Below the pieces are notes generated by a model. That model was given only the letters and a program-made list of their open reading frames with translations, did no database searches and was not told the origin of the DNA. Position numbers and translations under genes: made by a program. From Thiofaba sp039822285 (GTDB taxonomy: Bacteria > Pseudomonadota > Gammaproteobacteria > Halothiobacillales > Halothiobacillaceae), in NCBI RefSeq assembly GCF_039822285.1, contig NZ_JBAJEY010000003.1, positions 172,442-236,441 of the forward strand: DNA of 64,000 nt, in the 5' to 3' direction. Positions 56,325-64,000 of the stretch are shown piece after piece; position 1 is the stretch's first letter, and each line of letters begins with the position of its first letter.

Positions 56325-56999
56325 ATGACCTTCCGTACCGCCCTTGCCGCCCTACCCCTTGCCCTCCTGCTCGCCGCCTGCGGCACGGCTGAACCGCCGG
56401 CCGAGGCAACGCACAACCTGCCCTGGCAGGTTGAGATCCTGCCCGGCGGGCAGAGCCGCGTGTTCGGGATCGTCCCGGGGCAGACCACCCTGCTGGAGGC
56501 CAAGCGCATCCTGGACAAGAAGGGTGACATCAACCTGTTCAAGTCAGCCGATGGCACCCTGAGCGTGGAGCTGTTCTATGGCAAGACCCGGCTCGGTTTT
56601 CTGGATGCCTACCTCATTGCCGAAGCCCAAGGCAGCCAAGAACAGCTCCAGTCCATGCTCGAACGCGCCTCTAAGCCCCAGGCCCAGCCGAGCGGGGCCT
56701 GGCGCTACGACCTTGCGGTGGAAGACATCCGTGCCCTGCAAGACTGGCCGATCCGTTCACTGACCTACATCCCCGCAGCCGTGCAGTTCGACGCCGCCTT
56801 CCTGGAAAAGCACTTCGGTGCGCCGACAGAAAGACGCCCCATCGACGAAGGCCGCGAATACTGGCTCTACCCGGACAAGGGGCTGGTGGTGATGCTGGCC
56901 GACAAGGAACGGGAGATCCTGCAGTACGTCGCTCCCGCCGATTTTGGCCGCCTGAAGGAGCAGATCAGCCGCGAGAAACCGCGCTCGATCTTTGACTGA
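56325..56999 (+). CDS. predicted lipoprotein of unknown function
   Basis: A 224-residue protein with a lipoprotein signal (LPLALLLAAC, lipidated Cys19). The mature part is alpha/beta, with GGQSRVFGIVPGQTTLLEAK near the N-terminus, reminiscent of the small BamE-like fold, and REYWLYPDKGLVVMLADKER near the end. I recognise no named family. The start at 56325 is the first ATG after the divergent MFS gene (58 bases away). No partner gene lies downstream. Confidence 0.8.
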   Translation: MTFRTALAALPLALLLAACGTAEPPAEATHNLPWQVEILPGGQSRVFGIVPGQTTLLEAKRILDKKGDINLFKSADGTLSVELFYGKTRLGFLDAYLIAEAQGSQEQLQSMLERASKPQAQPSGAWRYDLAVEDIRALQDWPIRSLTYIPAAVQFDAAFLEKHFGAPTERRPIDEGREYWLYPDKGLVVMLADKEREILQYVAPADFGRLKEQISREKPRSIFD

Positions 57000-57030
57000 T
57001 GAACCACACGGGGAGAAAACCCGGCAACCT

Positions 57031-57122
57031 CGCCGCGAGAATCGCCGGTTGGATGGGTCGGCCCGGGGGCGGGCCTCCTACGATCTCCCCACCCCTGTAG
57101 GAGCGGCGCCCCCGCCGCGATT
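57031..57122. repeat. GTAGGAG...CTCCTAC repeat halves, rearranged
   Basis: Here the halves come in reversed order: a right half ending GGGCGGGCCTCCTAC (to 57081), then TGTAGGAGCGGCGCCCCCGC beginning a left half (57096-57122). It looks like two truncated units head to tail. It fills the gap between the lipoprotein gene and the prfC stop. Confidence 0.7.
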
Positions 57123-57154
57123 ACCCCCTGGAAGATCGCTTGGGGGGCGGCCAC

Positions 57155-58744
57155 CTACTCGCTCACATAATCCCCATGCTCGCGGGTGGCGAGGAAGCGG
57201 ATGTCCGGCCAGCGCTCCATGGTCATCTGCAGGTTGACCCTCGTTGAGGCGATGTAGACCAGGTCGCCTGCGTGGTCGAGGGCGAGGTTGGCCTCGTGCT
57301 TGGCCTTGAACTCGTCCAGCTTCTTCGGATCGTCGCACTCCACCCAGCGGGCGGTGTTGACGTTCACGTGTTCGAAGGTGCAATCGACGTTGTATTCCGC
57401 CTTCAGGCGGTGGGCCACCACATCGAACTGCAGCACGCCCACCGCGCCGAGGATCAGGTCGTTGTTGATCAGCGGGCGGTAGAGCTGCGTCGCACCCTCC
57501 TCACACAGCTGCACCAGGCCCTTCTGCAACTGCTTCATCTTCAGCGGGTCGCGCAACTGGGCGCGGCGGAACAGCTCGGGGGCAAAGTTGGGGATGCCGG
57601 TGAAGGCAAAGTTCTCGCCCTCGGTGAAGGTGTCGCCGATGCGGATCGTGCCGTGGTTGTGGACGCCGATGATGTCACCGGGAAAGGCGTCCTCGACATG
57701 CTCGCGCTCGCTGGCCATGAAGGTCAGCGCATCGGCGATCTTGATGTCGCGTCCGAGGCGCACGTGCTTCACCTTCATGCCCTTGCTGAACTTGCCCGAG
57801 CAGACGCGCAGGAAGGCCACGCGGTCGCGGTGGGCCGGATCCATGTTGGCCTGGATCTTGAACACGAAGCCGCTGAACTTGTCCTCATCCGGCTGCACCA
57901 CGCGCGTGCTGGTGGCCCGCGCCTGCGGACCGGGCGCGTGCTCGACGAAAAACTCCAGCAGCTCGCGCACGCCGAAGTTGTTCATCGCCGAGCCGAAGAA
58001 CACCGGGGTCAACTCGCCGCGCAGGTAGGCGGAAAGGTCGAAGGCGTGGCTTGCGCCCTGAACCAGTTCGATCTCCTCGCGGAACTCGGCCGCGCGCATC
58101 CCCAAAAGCTCGTCAAGTTTCGGGTTGTCCAGCCCCTCGATGACCTCCGCCTCGGCCTTGCCGTGCGGCTCGAACACGTAGATGCGGTTGTCGTACAGGT
58201 GGTAGACGCCCTTGAAGGCCTTGCCCATGCCGATCGGCCAGGTGATGGGGGCGCAGCGGATCTTGAGGATGTCCTCCACTTCATCCAGCAGCTCCATCGG
58301 CTCGCGCCCTTCGCGGTCGAGCTTGTTGATGAAGCTCATGATCGGCGTGTCGCGCAGGCGGCAGACCTCCATCAGCTTGATGGTGCGGTCCTCGACGCCC
58401 TTGGCGCTGTCGATCACCATCAGCGCCGAGTCCACCGCAGTCAGCACGCGGTAGGTGTCCTCGGAGAAGTCCTCATGGCCCGGGGTGTCGAGCAGGTTGA
58501 CGATGCGCTCCTTGAACGGGAACTGCATGACCGAGGAGGTCACCGAGATGCCGCGCTGCTTTTCCAGTTCCATCCAGTCCGAGGTGGCGTGGCGGCTGGC
58601 CTTGCGCCCCTTGACCGTGCCCGCCATCTGGATCGCACCGCCAAACAGCAGCAGCTTCTCGGTCAGCGTGGTCTTGCCCGCGTCGGGATGGGAGATGATG
58701 GCGAAGGTGCGGCGCTTGTTGCGCTCGACGTTCAGTTCGGTCAT
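57155..58744 (-). CDS. prfC: peptide chain release factor 3
   Basis: A 529-residue RF3, the GTPase that recycles RF1/RF2 after termination and takes part in post-peptidyl-transfer quality control. G1 is ISHPDAGKTTLTEK, switch I region KQRGISVTSSVMQF, G3 DTPGHEDFSEDTYR, and G4 INKLDREGREP. The C-terminal domain ends RFLATREHGDYVSE. The length matches E. coli RF3 (529). The repeats downstream of the HD-GYP gene lie before its start. Confidence 0.97.
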   Translation of the reverse strand: MTELNVERNKRRTFAIISHPDAGKTTLTEKLLLFGGAIQMAGTVKGRKASRHATSDWMELEKQRGISVTSSVMQFPFKERIVNLLDTPGHEDFSEDTYRVLTAVDSALMVIDSAKGVEDRTIKLMEVCRLRDTPIMSFINKLDREGREPMELLDEVEDILKIRCAPITWPIGMGKAFKGVYHLYDNRIYVFEPHGKAEAEVIEGLDNPKLDELLGMRAAEFREEIELVQGASHAFDLSAYLRGELTPVFFGSAMNNFGVRELLEFFVEHAPGPQARATSTRVVQPDEDKFSGFVFKIQANMDPAHRDRVAFLRVCSGKFSKGMKVKHVRLGRDIKIADALTFMASEREHVEDAFPGDIIGVHNHGTIRIGDTFTEGENFAFTGIPNFAPELFRRAQLRDPLKMKQLQKGLVQLCEEGATQLYRPLINNDLILGAVGVLQFDVVAHRLKAEYNVDCTFEHVNVNTARWVECDDPKKLDEFKAKHEANLALDHAGDLVYIASTRVNLQMTMERWPDIRFLATREHGDYVSE

Positions 58745-58812
58745 GGCGGGGGCGGGGATCAGCGAAAAGTGGCGGCGATGATAGCAAAAAGCCTGGCCCC
58801 AGGCCGGGACTC

Positions 58813-59020
58813 AGGCGCTAGGCGCATCCTGGCCTCCCACCCCTCCGGCATCCATGCCGGAAGCCCCGCTTGCGCGGGGAGAGGCGCTCGGCGCATCCTG
58901 GCCTCACACCCCTCCGGCATCCATGCCGGAAGCCCCGCTTGCGCGGGGAGAGGCGCTCGGCTCGTCCTGGCCTCCCACCCCTCGGCCTTCCATGGCCTCG
59001 GCCCCGCCCTTAGCAGGCCA
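58813..59020. repeat. 69-base tandem repeat with internal hairpins
   Basis: Units begin AGGCGCT at 58813, 58882 and 58951. The first two are nearly identical; the third diverges after about 35 bases. Each of the first two holds CCGGCAT-CC-ATGCCGG (58845-58860, 58914-58929) and CCCCGC-TTGC-GCGGGG. The phrase GAGAGGCGCTCGGCTCG also occurs at 59150-59166, inside the 3' end of the HD-GYP gene. No gene is seen in 58745-59137. Confidence 0.8.
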
Positions 59021-59034
59021 AGGATGGCTTGCAC

Positions 59035-59135
59035 GAAGATCAATCACGATAAGTGGTTGATCTTCGGAGGCCGTCGCGGACATGTGCCGCGACGAGACGA
59101 GTTGAAAAAGGGCACGACGCCCTTTTTCAACATCC
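59035..59135. mobile_element. second copy of the hairpin-built MITE-like element
   Basis: Hairpins at 59035-59065 (GAAGATCAA/TTGATCTTC), 59073-59093 (core GTCGCGG/CCGCGAC, identical to 31055-31075) and 59101-59131 (13-bp perfect stem, loop ACGAC). The outer hairpins differ in sequence from those at 31019-31114 but keep the same layout around the same core. It ends beside the HD-GYP stop. Confidence 0.65.
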
Positions 59136-59137
59136 TG

Positions 59138-60250
59138 TCAGGGGCAGGGAGAGGCGCTCGGCTCGGCGAAGCGGGTGCGGATTTCAAGCACCTGCGGCAG
59201 CAGCTCGAGGAAGTGCCGCACAAGGTCCGGATCAAAGTGCGTCCCGGCCTGTTCGCGCATGAAGGCCACCGCATCCTCCACGCTCCAGGCCCGCTTGTAG
59301 GGTCGTTCGGAAGTGAGTGCATCGAACACGTCGGCCACCGCCACGATGCGGCCGCTCAAGGGAATGGCCCCGCCTGCAAGGCCGTGCGGATAGCCGGAAC
59401 CGTCCCATTTCTCATGGTGGGTGAGGGCGATCTCACGGGCCAGGCGCAGCAGGTCCGAATCACCATCCCCCAGGATCTCGGCGCCGATGGTGGTGTGCGT
59501 CTTCATGACCGCCATTTCCTCCGGCTCGAGCCGGCCCGGTTTGAGCAGGATGTGGTCTGGGATGCCGATCTTGCCAATGTCGTGCATGGGGCTGGCGTTG
59601 AGCATCAGGTCGCACTGCCCAGCATCCCAGCCCGCCGCGCCGGCGAGCAGTGCCGCCACGTGGCTGACCCGCATGATGTGGTAGCCCGTCTCGTTGTCGC
59701 GGTATTCGGCCGCCCGGCCAAGCCGCTGGACCACCTGCAGACGGGTGCGGTGCAGTTCGTGCGTGCGCGCCCGCACCTCGGCCTCCAGCACGTCTTTTTG
59801 GGCGTGGAGCAGGCGCTGGGCCAGGTGTACGTCGAGCAGGTTCCGCACCCGCGCCAACAGCTCCAGCCGGTCGAAGGGCTTGCCGATGAAGTCGCGCGCG
59901 CCGCCGTTCAGGGCGCGCAGCAGGACGTCTCGCCCGTGCTGGGCGGTCAGGATGACCACCGGGGGCAGCAGCGGATCGTCGAGGGCCTGCAGTTGGGCCA
60001 GGACGGCGAAACCGTCCAGATGCGGCATGTTGATGTCGAGCAGGACGAGGTCGACCGGCCCGGCGCGATAGGCCTCCATCACCTGCCGCGGATCCTGGAT
60101 CAGGACCAGATTGCGGTAGCCCTCGGCCCGCAGCATCTTGTCGAGCAGCTTGAGGTTGGCCGGCTCGTCGTCGACGATCAGGATGCGGGCATCGGCCTGC
60201 GCGGGCGCGGCGCGCCAGAGCGGCTGGCCAGCGGGGATCTCGTGCATCAT
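59138..60250 (-). CDS. response regulator with HD-GYP c-di-GMP phosphodiesterase domain
   Basis: About 370 residues. A CheY-like receiver comes first (phospho-acceptor Asp72 in LVLLDINMPH, acidic pair in LIVDDEP), then a short coiled linker, then an HD-GYP domain: His223-Asp224 with Lys227 (MHDIGKIGIPD), HHEKWDGSGYP with GYP at 286-288. All catalytic signatures are intact, so it should linearise c-di-GMP when phosphorylated. It lies 85 bases downstream of the hybrid kinase gene on the same strand, suggesting that kinase as its partner. ATGs at 60256, 60250 and 60247 are possible; AAGGAG favours 60250. Confidence 0.92.
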   Translation of the reverse strand: MMHEIPAGQPLWRAAPAQADARILIVDDEPANLKLLDKMLRAEGYRNLVLIQDPRQVMEAYRAGPVDLVLLDINMPHLDGFAVLAQLQALDDPLLPPVVILTAQHGRDVLLRALNGGARDFIGKPFDRLELLARVRNLLDVHLAQRLLHAQKDVLEAEVRARTHELHRTRLQVVQRLGRAAEYRDNETGYHIMRVSHVAALLAGAAGWDAGQCDLMLNASPMHDIGKIGIPDHILLKPGRLEPEEMAVMKTHTTIGAEILGDGDSDLLRLAREIALTHHEKWDGSGYPHGLAGGAIPLSGRIVAVADVFDALTSERPYKRAWSVEDAVAFMREQAGTHFDPDLVRHFLELLPQVLEIRTRFAEPSASPCP

Positions 60251-60327
60251 CTCCATGGCTCCTTCAGGACGTCGTTTCCAGCAACCGATAACAACGCCGC
60301 CGGGCTCCCGAGGGCCGCCCCCCGAAG

Positions 60328-60353
60328 GGCGGAATTCATGGATGAATTCCGCC
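60328..60353. repeat. 12-bp hairpin with CATGGATG centre, overlapping the kinase stop codon
   Basis: GGCGGAATTCAT pairs perfectly with ATGAATTCCGCC around GG. The minus-strand stop TGA of the hybrid kinase lies inside it, and the last residues (Ile-His-Pro) are encoded by it. The same CATGGATG centre with unrelated stems occurs at 14645-14670 and 63985-64000. Confidence 0.75.
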
Positions 60354-63300
60354 GCCCGTCTCGCGCCCAGAGCCCGACAGGTGGCGGTCGAGCACGGCAA
60401 GGAATGCGGGCACGTCGATGGGCTTGGTGAGGTAGTCCGCGAATCCCGCCGCGAGGCCGCGCTCGATGTCGCGCGGCATGGCGTTGGCGGTGATCGCGAT
60501 CACCGGCGGACGCGAGGCAGGGCCGCGCATCGTTAAATTTCTCAATACATCGTAGCCGTTCATGCCCGGCATGTTGATGTCGAGCAGGATAAGGTCCGGC
60601 CGACTTGCCAGTGCCAATTGCAAACCGAGCTCCGCCGTGTGTGCGCTGAGGAACTGGATGTCCCCGCGCCGGCCAAGGATCTGCGCCATCAGCTTCAGGT
60701 TGGCGGGATTGTCCTCGATGTAGAGCACGCTGTAACGCCGCTCGCCGGCCCGGGGCATGACCGAGCCGAGATTCTCGACACGAGGCTCGGCGGCCCCGGC
60801 GAGCTCGTCCCGGGGCAGTTCGACCCAGAACAGGCTTCCCTCCCCGAGCCGGCTTTCGACCCCGATCCCGCCCCCCATCATGCCCACCAGGCGCTGGCTG
60901 ATGACCAGCCCGATACCGGTGCCCTCGACCTCCCCCCCGGCATTCGCCAGGCGGGTGAACGGGCGGAACAACTCATCCATGTGCTCCGGGGCGATGCCGC
61001 TGCCCGTGTCCCGCACGCCGAACCGGCAGCGGCCGGGCTGGTCGGCCGGGAGCATGAGGATCCTCACCTCCCCGCCCTCCTTGTTGTACTTGATCGCGTT
61101 GGAGAGCAGGTTGAGGATGACCTGCTTGAGGCGCGTGCGGTCCGCGCGCACGACACAAGCCTCGAGTCCCGTCTGGTCAAGCTCGATCCGACGCGCCTCG
61201 GCCAGGGGACGCACCAGCGTCAGGCATTCCCTCACCAGCTCCGGGAGCTCCACCGCTTCCAGCGACAGGTCGACCCGCCCCGCCTCGATCCGGGACAGGT
61301 CCAGCACCTCGTTGATCAGGCCGAGCAGGTGCTGTCCGGCCTTGAAGATCTCGTGCAGGCTGTCCTGCTGGTCCCCCGACATCCCCTCCTCCGCCTGCAG
61401 CAACTGGGTGAAGCCCAGGATGGCATTCATCGGCGTGCGCAGTTCATGGCTCATGCTCGAGAGGAACTCGGACTTCGCGCGGCTGGCCCGCTCGGCCTCG
61501 TCCCGCGCCCGTTCAAGCTCCTGCTGCCGCGCCTGTTCGGCGGAATAGTCGGAGAAGACATTGAACAGGTGCTGAGGCTTGCCGTCCGCCCCCTGGATGA
61601 CCCCGATGTGGCTTGCCGTGATGACCGGGCGCCCCTCCACGTCGCGCAAGGGCAGCAGGCCGGACCAGCCGCGCCCGACCCGTACCGCCTGCAGGATCTC
61701 CTCCACAAGCTCCGGCGCCTCCGCAGGCAGCAGGGCGTCGCACACCTTCCCCTGCATCGCTTCGGGTGAATAGCCCAGCAACGCCTCGAAGGCCCGGTTG
61801 GCGTAGAGCATCCGTCCCGTGCCGTCGGCAATGCAGATGCCCTGCTGGGTGGTGTCGAAGATGCGACGGAACAGGACCAGGCGCTCCTCGGCCTGCTTGC
61901 GTTCGGTGATGTCCTGCACCGTGCCCAGCATCCTCCGGGGCGAGCCCTCCGGGTCGCGCACCACGGCCCCGCGCTCGAGCAGCCAGCGCACGGTGCCGTC
62001 CGGCCACACGCAGCGATGCTCGATCTCATAAGGCGCGCCTTCCTCCACCGCAGCCCGGACCGCCTCCTTCACGGCGTCGCGGTCGTCCGGATGCACCGCT
62101 GCAAGGAAATTCTCATAGCTGGTCTCAAGCTCCCCCATCGGGTGGCCGAACAGCGCGGGAATGCGCTCGGACCAGTACAGTTCGCCGCTCTGGATGTTCC
62201 AGTCCCAGATGCCAATGTTGGCGAAGGACAGGCTGGCCCGCAGCCGCTCGTCGCTGGCTTTGAGATCGGCCTGGCTGCGCTTGAGTGCGGTGATGTCGGT
62301 GCGGATCGACACATACTGGTAAGGACGCCCGCGCTCATCGAGGAAGGGGACGATGGTCGCTTCCACCCAGTACAGCTCGCCGTCCTGCCTGCGGTTGCAG
62401 ATCTCGCCATGCCAGACGCGCCCCGAGGCGATGGTCCCCCACAGTTGCTGGTAGAACTCCGGCGAGTGCAGCCCCGACTTGACCAGGCGGTGGTTCTGGC
62501 CGAGCAGGGCCTCGCGGCTGTAGCCGCTGATTTCGCAGAACCGGTCGTTGACGTAGGTGATCCGTCCCGCGGCATCCGCCACACTGACGATGGCATGCGC
62601 GTTGAGCGCCATGAGCTCCTGCTCGCGCTCGCGCGTCGCCTTGCGCAGGGCACTGGCCGTCTGGGCCAGCCGGCGCCCCCCTCGGGCACGCGAGGCCACG
62701 AAGGTTGCGAAGTAGGAGGGATCGACCGGCTTGTACAGGACGTAGTCACTACCGCGGTCAAGCGCCATGAGGCGGCGACCGATGTCCGGATCGGAGGCCA
62801 GAATGACGACCCGAAGTTGGCTGTAGCGCTCGTCCTCGCGCAGCACGGCCGCAAACTCAGGACCGGAACAACAGCCAAGCTCATCCCCGACCACCAGGAC
62901 ATCCGGCAGAAAGTCGCCCAGCCATTCCGGCACCCGCAGAGGATCGCCCCCAGCGAGCACCTCCATGCCGGCCTGGCGCAAGGCACCGGCCAGGATCTCG
63001 AGCTGCGCCGGATCATCCTCCAACAGCATCACCCGATAAGGCGCCCGCGCGGGCTCGCTGAATTCCTCGAGGATCGCCAGCAGGCGGGCAGGATTGACCG
63101 GCCTCGCCAGAAAACGGGAAGCGCCCGCGCGGAAGGCTGCCAGTTTGGACTCGAAGGAAGAGTCGTCAGCCGTCAGGATAAGCCTCGTGCCCTTCAGATC
63201 CTGCGCCTTCAGGGGCGCGAGGAGCGTTGCCTCCCCCGGCCGCGCCATGCTGGCCAGAACCACGTCGGGCATGCTGCCCCCCTCGCAGGCGCGGCAGAAC

Positions 63301-63791
63301 GCCTCCAGGCTGGCGAAGGTCTCCACGGCATGGTCCTGCTCGACGAGCACCTGCCGGAGTCGCCGGGCCTCGGCCGGGTCGGGCTCCACGATGGCAACGC
63401 GCAGCCGCATCCCGCCCAGTCCCCGGTAGCCCGCCTCCTCGGCAACCGCCGGTCTCTGGCCACCCGCGATGGCCAGGGACTCCAACAGGTTGATCGCCCT
63501 CTCCACCATTTCCAACTCGGCAGGATCGGCGGCAGCGGAGCGCAGGACAAGCCGCTCGAGCTCACTGTTGACGTCATGGCAGAGCTTGCTGAACTCAGGC
63601 ATGTCGAACACGCCGGCTGCACCCATCAGGCTATGCAACTGGCGCAGCAGCAGCTCGCTGGCCACGGGACTGGCGGGCGCGGCCTTGTAGGCACGCAGGG
63701 CATGGCGCAGTGCGGCAAACCGCGCAGGCAGCTGCTCGACGAACGAGCGCCGCATGTTGGCGAGGGCTTCGGCCAGTTTGGAATGGGGCAT
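60336..63791 (-). CDS. cytoplasmic hybrid histidine kinase with HPt, two receiver-like, three PAS and one receiver domain
   Basis: 1151 residues with no membrane segment. Order: HPt-like domain with His53 (RQLHSLMGAAGVF); two receiver-like domains at about 129-243 and 252-370, both degenerate (Ser181 at the phospho-site of the first; in the second Gly302 is at the site, although Asp259/260 and Lys354 remain); three PAS/PAC units at about 395-505, 515-635 and 640-755; HisKA with His782 (SMSHELRTPMNAILGF); HATPase with NLLSNAIKYN, DTGSG 928-932 and GTGIG 957-961; and a receiver with Asp1071 and Lys1123. It likely senses internal signals and passes phosphate to its own receiver and to the HD-GYP regulator downstream. 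Its stop codon lies in a hairpin. Confidence 0.93.
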   Translation of the reverse strand: MPHSKLAEALANMRRSFVEQLPARFAALRHALRAYKAAPASPVASELLLRQLHSLMGAAGVFDMPEFSKLCHDVNSELERLVLRSAAADPAELEMVERAINLLESLAIAGGQRPAVAEEAGYRGLGGMRLRVAIVEPDPAEARRLRQVLVEQDHAVETFASLEAFCRACEGGSMPDVVLASMARPGEATLLAPLKAQDLKGTRLILTADDSSFESKLAAFRAGASRFLARPVNPARLLAILEEFSEPARAPYRVMLLEDDPAQLEILAGALRQAGMEVLAGGDPLRVPEWLGDFLPDVLVVGDELGCCSGPEFAAVLREDERYSQLRVVILASDPDIGRRLMALDRGSDYVLYKPVDPSYFATFVASRARGGRRLAQTASALRKATREREQELMALNAHAIVSVADAAGRITYVNDRFCEISGYSREALLGQNHRLVKSGLHSPEFYQQLWGTIASGRVWHGEICNRRQDGELYWVEATIVPFLDERGRPYQYVSIRTDITALKRSQADLKASDERLRASLSFANIGIWDWNIQSGELYWSERIPALFGHPMGELETSYENFLAAVHPDDRDAVKEAVRAAVEEGAPYEIEHRCVWPDGTVRWLLERGAVVRDPEGSPRRMLGTVQDITERKQAEERLVLFRRIFDTTQQGICIADGTGRMLYANRAFEALLGYSPEAMQGKVCDALLPAEAPELVEEILQAVRVGRGWSGLLPLRDVEGRPVITASHIGVIQGADGKPQHLFNVFSDYSAEQARQQELERARDEAERASRAKSEFLSSMSHELRTPMNAILGFTQLLQAEEGMSGDQQDSLHEIFKAGQHLLGLINEVLDLSRIEAGRVDLSLEAVELPELVRECLTLVRPLAEARRIELDQTGLEACVVRADRTRLKQVILNLLSNAIKYNKEGGEVRILMLPADQPGRCRFGVRDTGSGIAPEHMDELFRPFTRLANAGGEVEGTGIGLVISQRLVGMMGGGIGVESRLGEGSLFWVELPRDELAGAAEPRVENLGSVMPRAGERRYSVLYIEDNPANLKLMAQILGRRGDIQFLSAHTAELGLQLALASRPDLILLDINMPGMNGYDVLRNLTMRGPASRPPVIAITANAMPRDIERGLAAGFADYLTKPIDVPAFLAVLDRHLSGSGRETGGGIHP

Positions 63792-64000
63792 GAGCGTGCA
63801 GTGCGGGAAGTGGCTGGAGAGCAGAGCGCTGCGCCCTGACCTTATCGGGAGACGGTCACATCCATGCGGACTCCCGCCTGCATTATCCGTCCCCCCGGCG
63901 GATGCTTAAATCTTTTTTCCTTATGGAAGCTATAAGCCCGGAAGACAGGCTGTGTCAAAAGCCTTTGACACAGCCTGGAAATGCGAGCCATGGATGGCTC
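63792..64000. other. upstream region of the hybrid kinase with hairpins at the window edge
   Basis: No gene seen. A 14-bp perfect stem with four-base loop lies at 63946-63977 (CAGGCTGTGTCAAA arm). GAGCCAT-GG-ATGGCTC at 63985-64000 has the same centre as other hairpins here and may continue beyond the edge. The kinase promoter should be within 63792-63945; I see no clear consensus. Confidence 0.5.

Noticed and set aside
58813..59020. CRISPR array
   Set aside because: Units are contiguous 69-base repeats without unique spacers, and no cas genes are present.
57272..60430. 1052-codon open frame spanning prfC and the HD-GYP gene in antisense
   Set aside because: It crosses two real genes and an intergenic repeat array, including a directly repeated peptide from the 69-base repeat. 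Not a gene.

Overview
The window is GC-rich, densely coded chromosomal DNA from a gammaproteobacterium. The evidence is gene order. It carries the pseudomonad-like strings nudix-argJ-secA-dciA-lpxC, ffh-rpsP-rimM-trmD-rplS and tig-clpP-clpX-lon-hupB-ppiD-(island)-fabI-yej, plus moxR-DUF58-tgpA and iscR-iscS-iscU. Many genes overlap by 1-4 bases. I cannot name the species; an environmental, possibly sulfur-oxidising lineage is only a guess.

Layout. 1-6.9 kb: a cut-off membrane protein gene, a duplicated coiled-coil protein, a Nudix/ThiE fusion, argJ, secA and divergent dciA. 6.9-7.6 and 14.5-15.2 kb: two inverted copies of a hairpin-rich two-armed repeat bracketing lpxC, htpG, ogt, rplS, trmD, rimM, rpsP and ffh. 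15.2-27.9 kb: typA, a truncated haemoglobin, periplasmic alpha-carbonic anhydrase, the methionine-salvage operon mtnB-mtnD-mtnC, thiI, a peptide-importer operon (yejA, two Cys-rich small proteins, yejB, yejE) and fabI. 28.1-33.4 kb: an accessory island. 33.4-42.6 kb: ppiD, hupB, lon, clpX, clpP, tig and a DUF3135 gene. 42.8-49.2 kb: tRNA-Leu, a Lon-like protease, moxR, DUF58 and tgpA. 49.2-52.1 kb: iscU, iscS, iscR, DUF1249 and tRNA-Arg. 52.2-64 kb: an NMT1-GGDEF sensor, an aldo/keto reductase, an MFS transporter, a lipoprotein, prfC, a receiver-HD-GYP phosphodiesterase and a large hybrid histidine kinase.

The island is the clearest foreign segment. It sits between fabI and ppiD, neighbours in Pseudomonas aeruginosa. 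It holds a small ribbon-helix-helix gene behind a promoter filled by a perfect palindrome, a cytosine methyltransferase, an endonuclease closely resembling NgoMIV, a dead IS whose transposase carries a 156-base in-frame hairpin insertion with a 5-bp target duplication, and Mu-like prophage leftovers (gpG and gpI fragments around a TPR gene). Inverted copies of a 37-base sequence lie at its two edges.

The other strong theme is intergenic structure. Several repeat families keep base pairing while stem sequences change: the two-armed element, the four-hairpin mobile element, and short hairpins centred on CATGGATG or CATCCATG. A further notable point is an IscR homologue next to iscS that lacks the three cluster-binding cysteines.
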